A stretch of 64,000 bases of DNA from Sulfuricurvum sp. GTDB taxonomy: Bacteria; Campylobacterota; Campylobacteria; Campylobacterales; Sulfurimonadaceae. Where the stretch lies: NCBI GenBank assembly GCA_028718525.1, contig JAQULP010000001.1:169778-233777 (forward strand), read 5' to 3'. This document shows positions 63,551 to 64,000 of the stretch, piece by piece. A program made the translations under genes and the position numbers. Every line of letters begins with the position of its first letter. The stretch's first letter is position 1. The notes below the pieces were generated by a model, which worked only from the letters and a program-made list of their open reading frames with translations, was not told the origin of the DNA and did no database searches.

Positions 63551-63789
63551 CGTATACTCACTTGGGATTTTAAGTTTTGCACCGTCTTAGGACCTATCCC
63601 TTTGACATTAACCAATTCGTCCACATTTTTAAAATTACCATGGCTCTTGCGATATTTAATAATTTCTAGTGCTTTGGTTGGACCGATACCGTTAAGAGTT
63701 TGTAATTGTGCAGAACTAGCCTTATTAATATTTATGGACCCATAGGCCAACGAAATGACAAGTAATAAGAGGGAAAAAAATTTCACCAT
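63547..63789 (-). CDS. ComEA-like helix-hairpin-helix DNA-binding protein
   Basis: 80 aa with a signal peptide (FFSLLLLVISLAYGS) and two helix-hairpin-helix units: ININKASSAQLQTLNGIGPT and NVDELVNVKGIGPKTVQNLK. It is the ComEA family of DNA receptors used for competence; in the periplasm it can bind incoming DNA. A Shine-Dalgarno GGAG stands eight bases before the ATG. Overlaps the pabB end by four bases. Competence cannot be shown from this alone. Confidence 0.85.
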   Translation of the reverse strand: MVKFFSLLLLVISLAYGSININKASSAQLQTLNGIGPTKALEIIKYRKSHGNFKNVDELVNVKGIGPKTVQNLKSQVSIR

Positions 63790-64000
63790 AAACTGATCTC
63801 CTGTAAAAATTAAACTATTTTACAATTATAAATAAAAATAGTCAAATAATGTTATTCAAGAGAACAAGTGAATAAAAAGAGTTCTCACGGGTTTAGATAA
63901 AGAATTGGGTTATTAGGTTTGGGTTGTTAGTGCTTAGAGTCACAGTTAGAGGTAAAAGGTTAATTAATTAGGATTAGTAAGAAAGAAGGGATAAATCTGA
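63790..64000. other. end-of-window noncoding region with comEA promoter
   Basis: A minus-strand TATAAT (63825-63830) 36 bases before the comEA start lies inside a perfect inverted repeat (ACTATTTT at 63814-63821, AAAATAGT at 63835-63842), an operator-like arrangement. From about 63850 to the end the plus strand is strikingly poor in C and rich in purines and T; I see no gene there. A hairpin GAGAAC/GTTCTC occurs near 63862-63888. Confidence 0.4.

Overview
The window reads as chromosomal DNA of a Campylobacterota (epsilonproteobacterial) bacterium, most like a free-living sulfur oxidiser of the Sulfuricurvum/Sulfurimonas type. This is an inference from gene content and gene order. As I recall them, several gene blocks match Campylobacter jejuni and Helicobacter order: cheY-prmA-ftsH-psd-pssA, pflB-serS, clpS-clpA-aat, cbpA-hspR, an Mla/Iam-type permease-ATPase-MCE-lipoprotein operon, and pth-lptF/G-lysA-HAD-pheA-hisC-fliF-fliG-fliH-dxs. 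Genes are packed tightly, with many 1-26 bp overlaps, and both strands are used in blocks.

Layout. 1-3.5 kb (+): M3 oligopeptidase (5' end cut by the window), a secreted endonuclease/exonuclease/phosphatase-fold protein, and a CHAD protein. 3.5-5.5 kb (-): cbpA-hspR-ung heat-shock operon with a HAIR-type operator. 5.6-6.1 kb: the scar of a heavy-metal efflux (czcC...czcA) operon, of which only the two ends remain. 6.1-10.8 kb: purH, a family-6 deoxyinosine DNA glycosylase, a D,D-carboxypeptidase, and a putative metal-related porin with a small His/Cys-rich periplasmic protein. 10.9-14.3 kb (+): phospholipid-transport (MCE) operon. 14.3-21.4 kb: epimerase, YqfO-like protein, monohaem cytochrome c, serB operon with a possible 17-aa micro-ORF, a MetF-like protein, a TPR protein and a zinc-binding (CZB) chemoreceptor. 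21.5-24.7 kb (+): 5-histidylcysteine sulfoxide synthase plus a PatB-type C-S lyase, which together would be an ovothiol/5-thiohistidine pathway, and a flavin-split-barrel protein. 24.8-27.4 kb: dimeric dUTPase, LpxL/HtrB and WaaC. 27.4-34.3 kb (+): an unusual PDC-sensor/4-TM protein, hisH, hisA, cheY, prmA, ftsH, psd, pssA. 34.3-38 kb (-): PflB-like flagellar disk protein and serS. 38-39.2 kb (-): a ribbon-helix-helix/ParA pair with repeated operators beside tRNA-Pro(GGG). 39.2-54.1 kb: YfiH/LACC1-family protein, then a long minus-strand series combining isoprenoid, flagellar MS-ring, aromatic amino acid, histidine and lysine, LPS export and translation genes, headed by tal and pilT. 54.1-61 kb (-): DUF4105, DUF3015, aat, clpA, clpS, metY. 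61-63.8 kb: bioD, pyrB, a short PabB-like protein and a ComEA-like HhH protein.

No CRISPR array, insertion sequence, prophage or rRNA gene is visible. The most interesting non-routine signals are: the precise czcC/czcA deletion scar that keeps a promoter with tandem response-regulator-like boxes; four genes with a -10 hexamer only 5-6 nt before the ATG and no Shine-Dalgarno, suggesting leaderless mRNAs; the two-gene 5-thiohistidine module without the methyltransferase domain; the ParA/RHH pair with matching operators; a perfect 12-bp hairpin in front of the cytochrome c gene; and a PDC sensor domain joined to four membrane helices.
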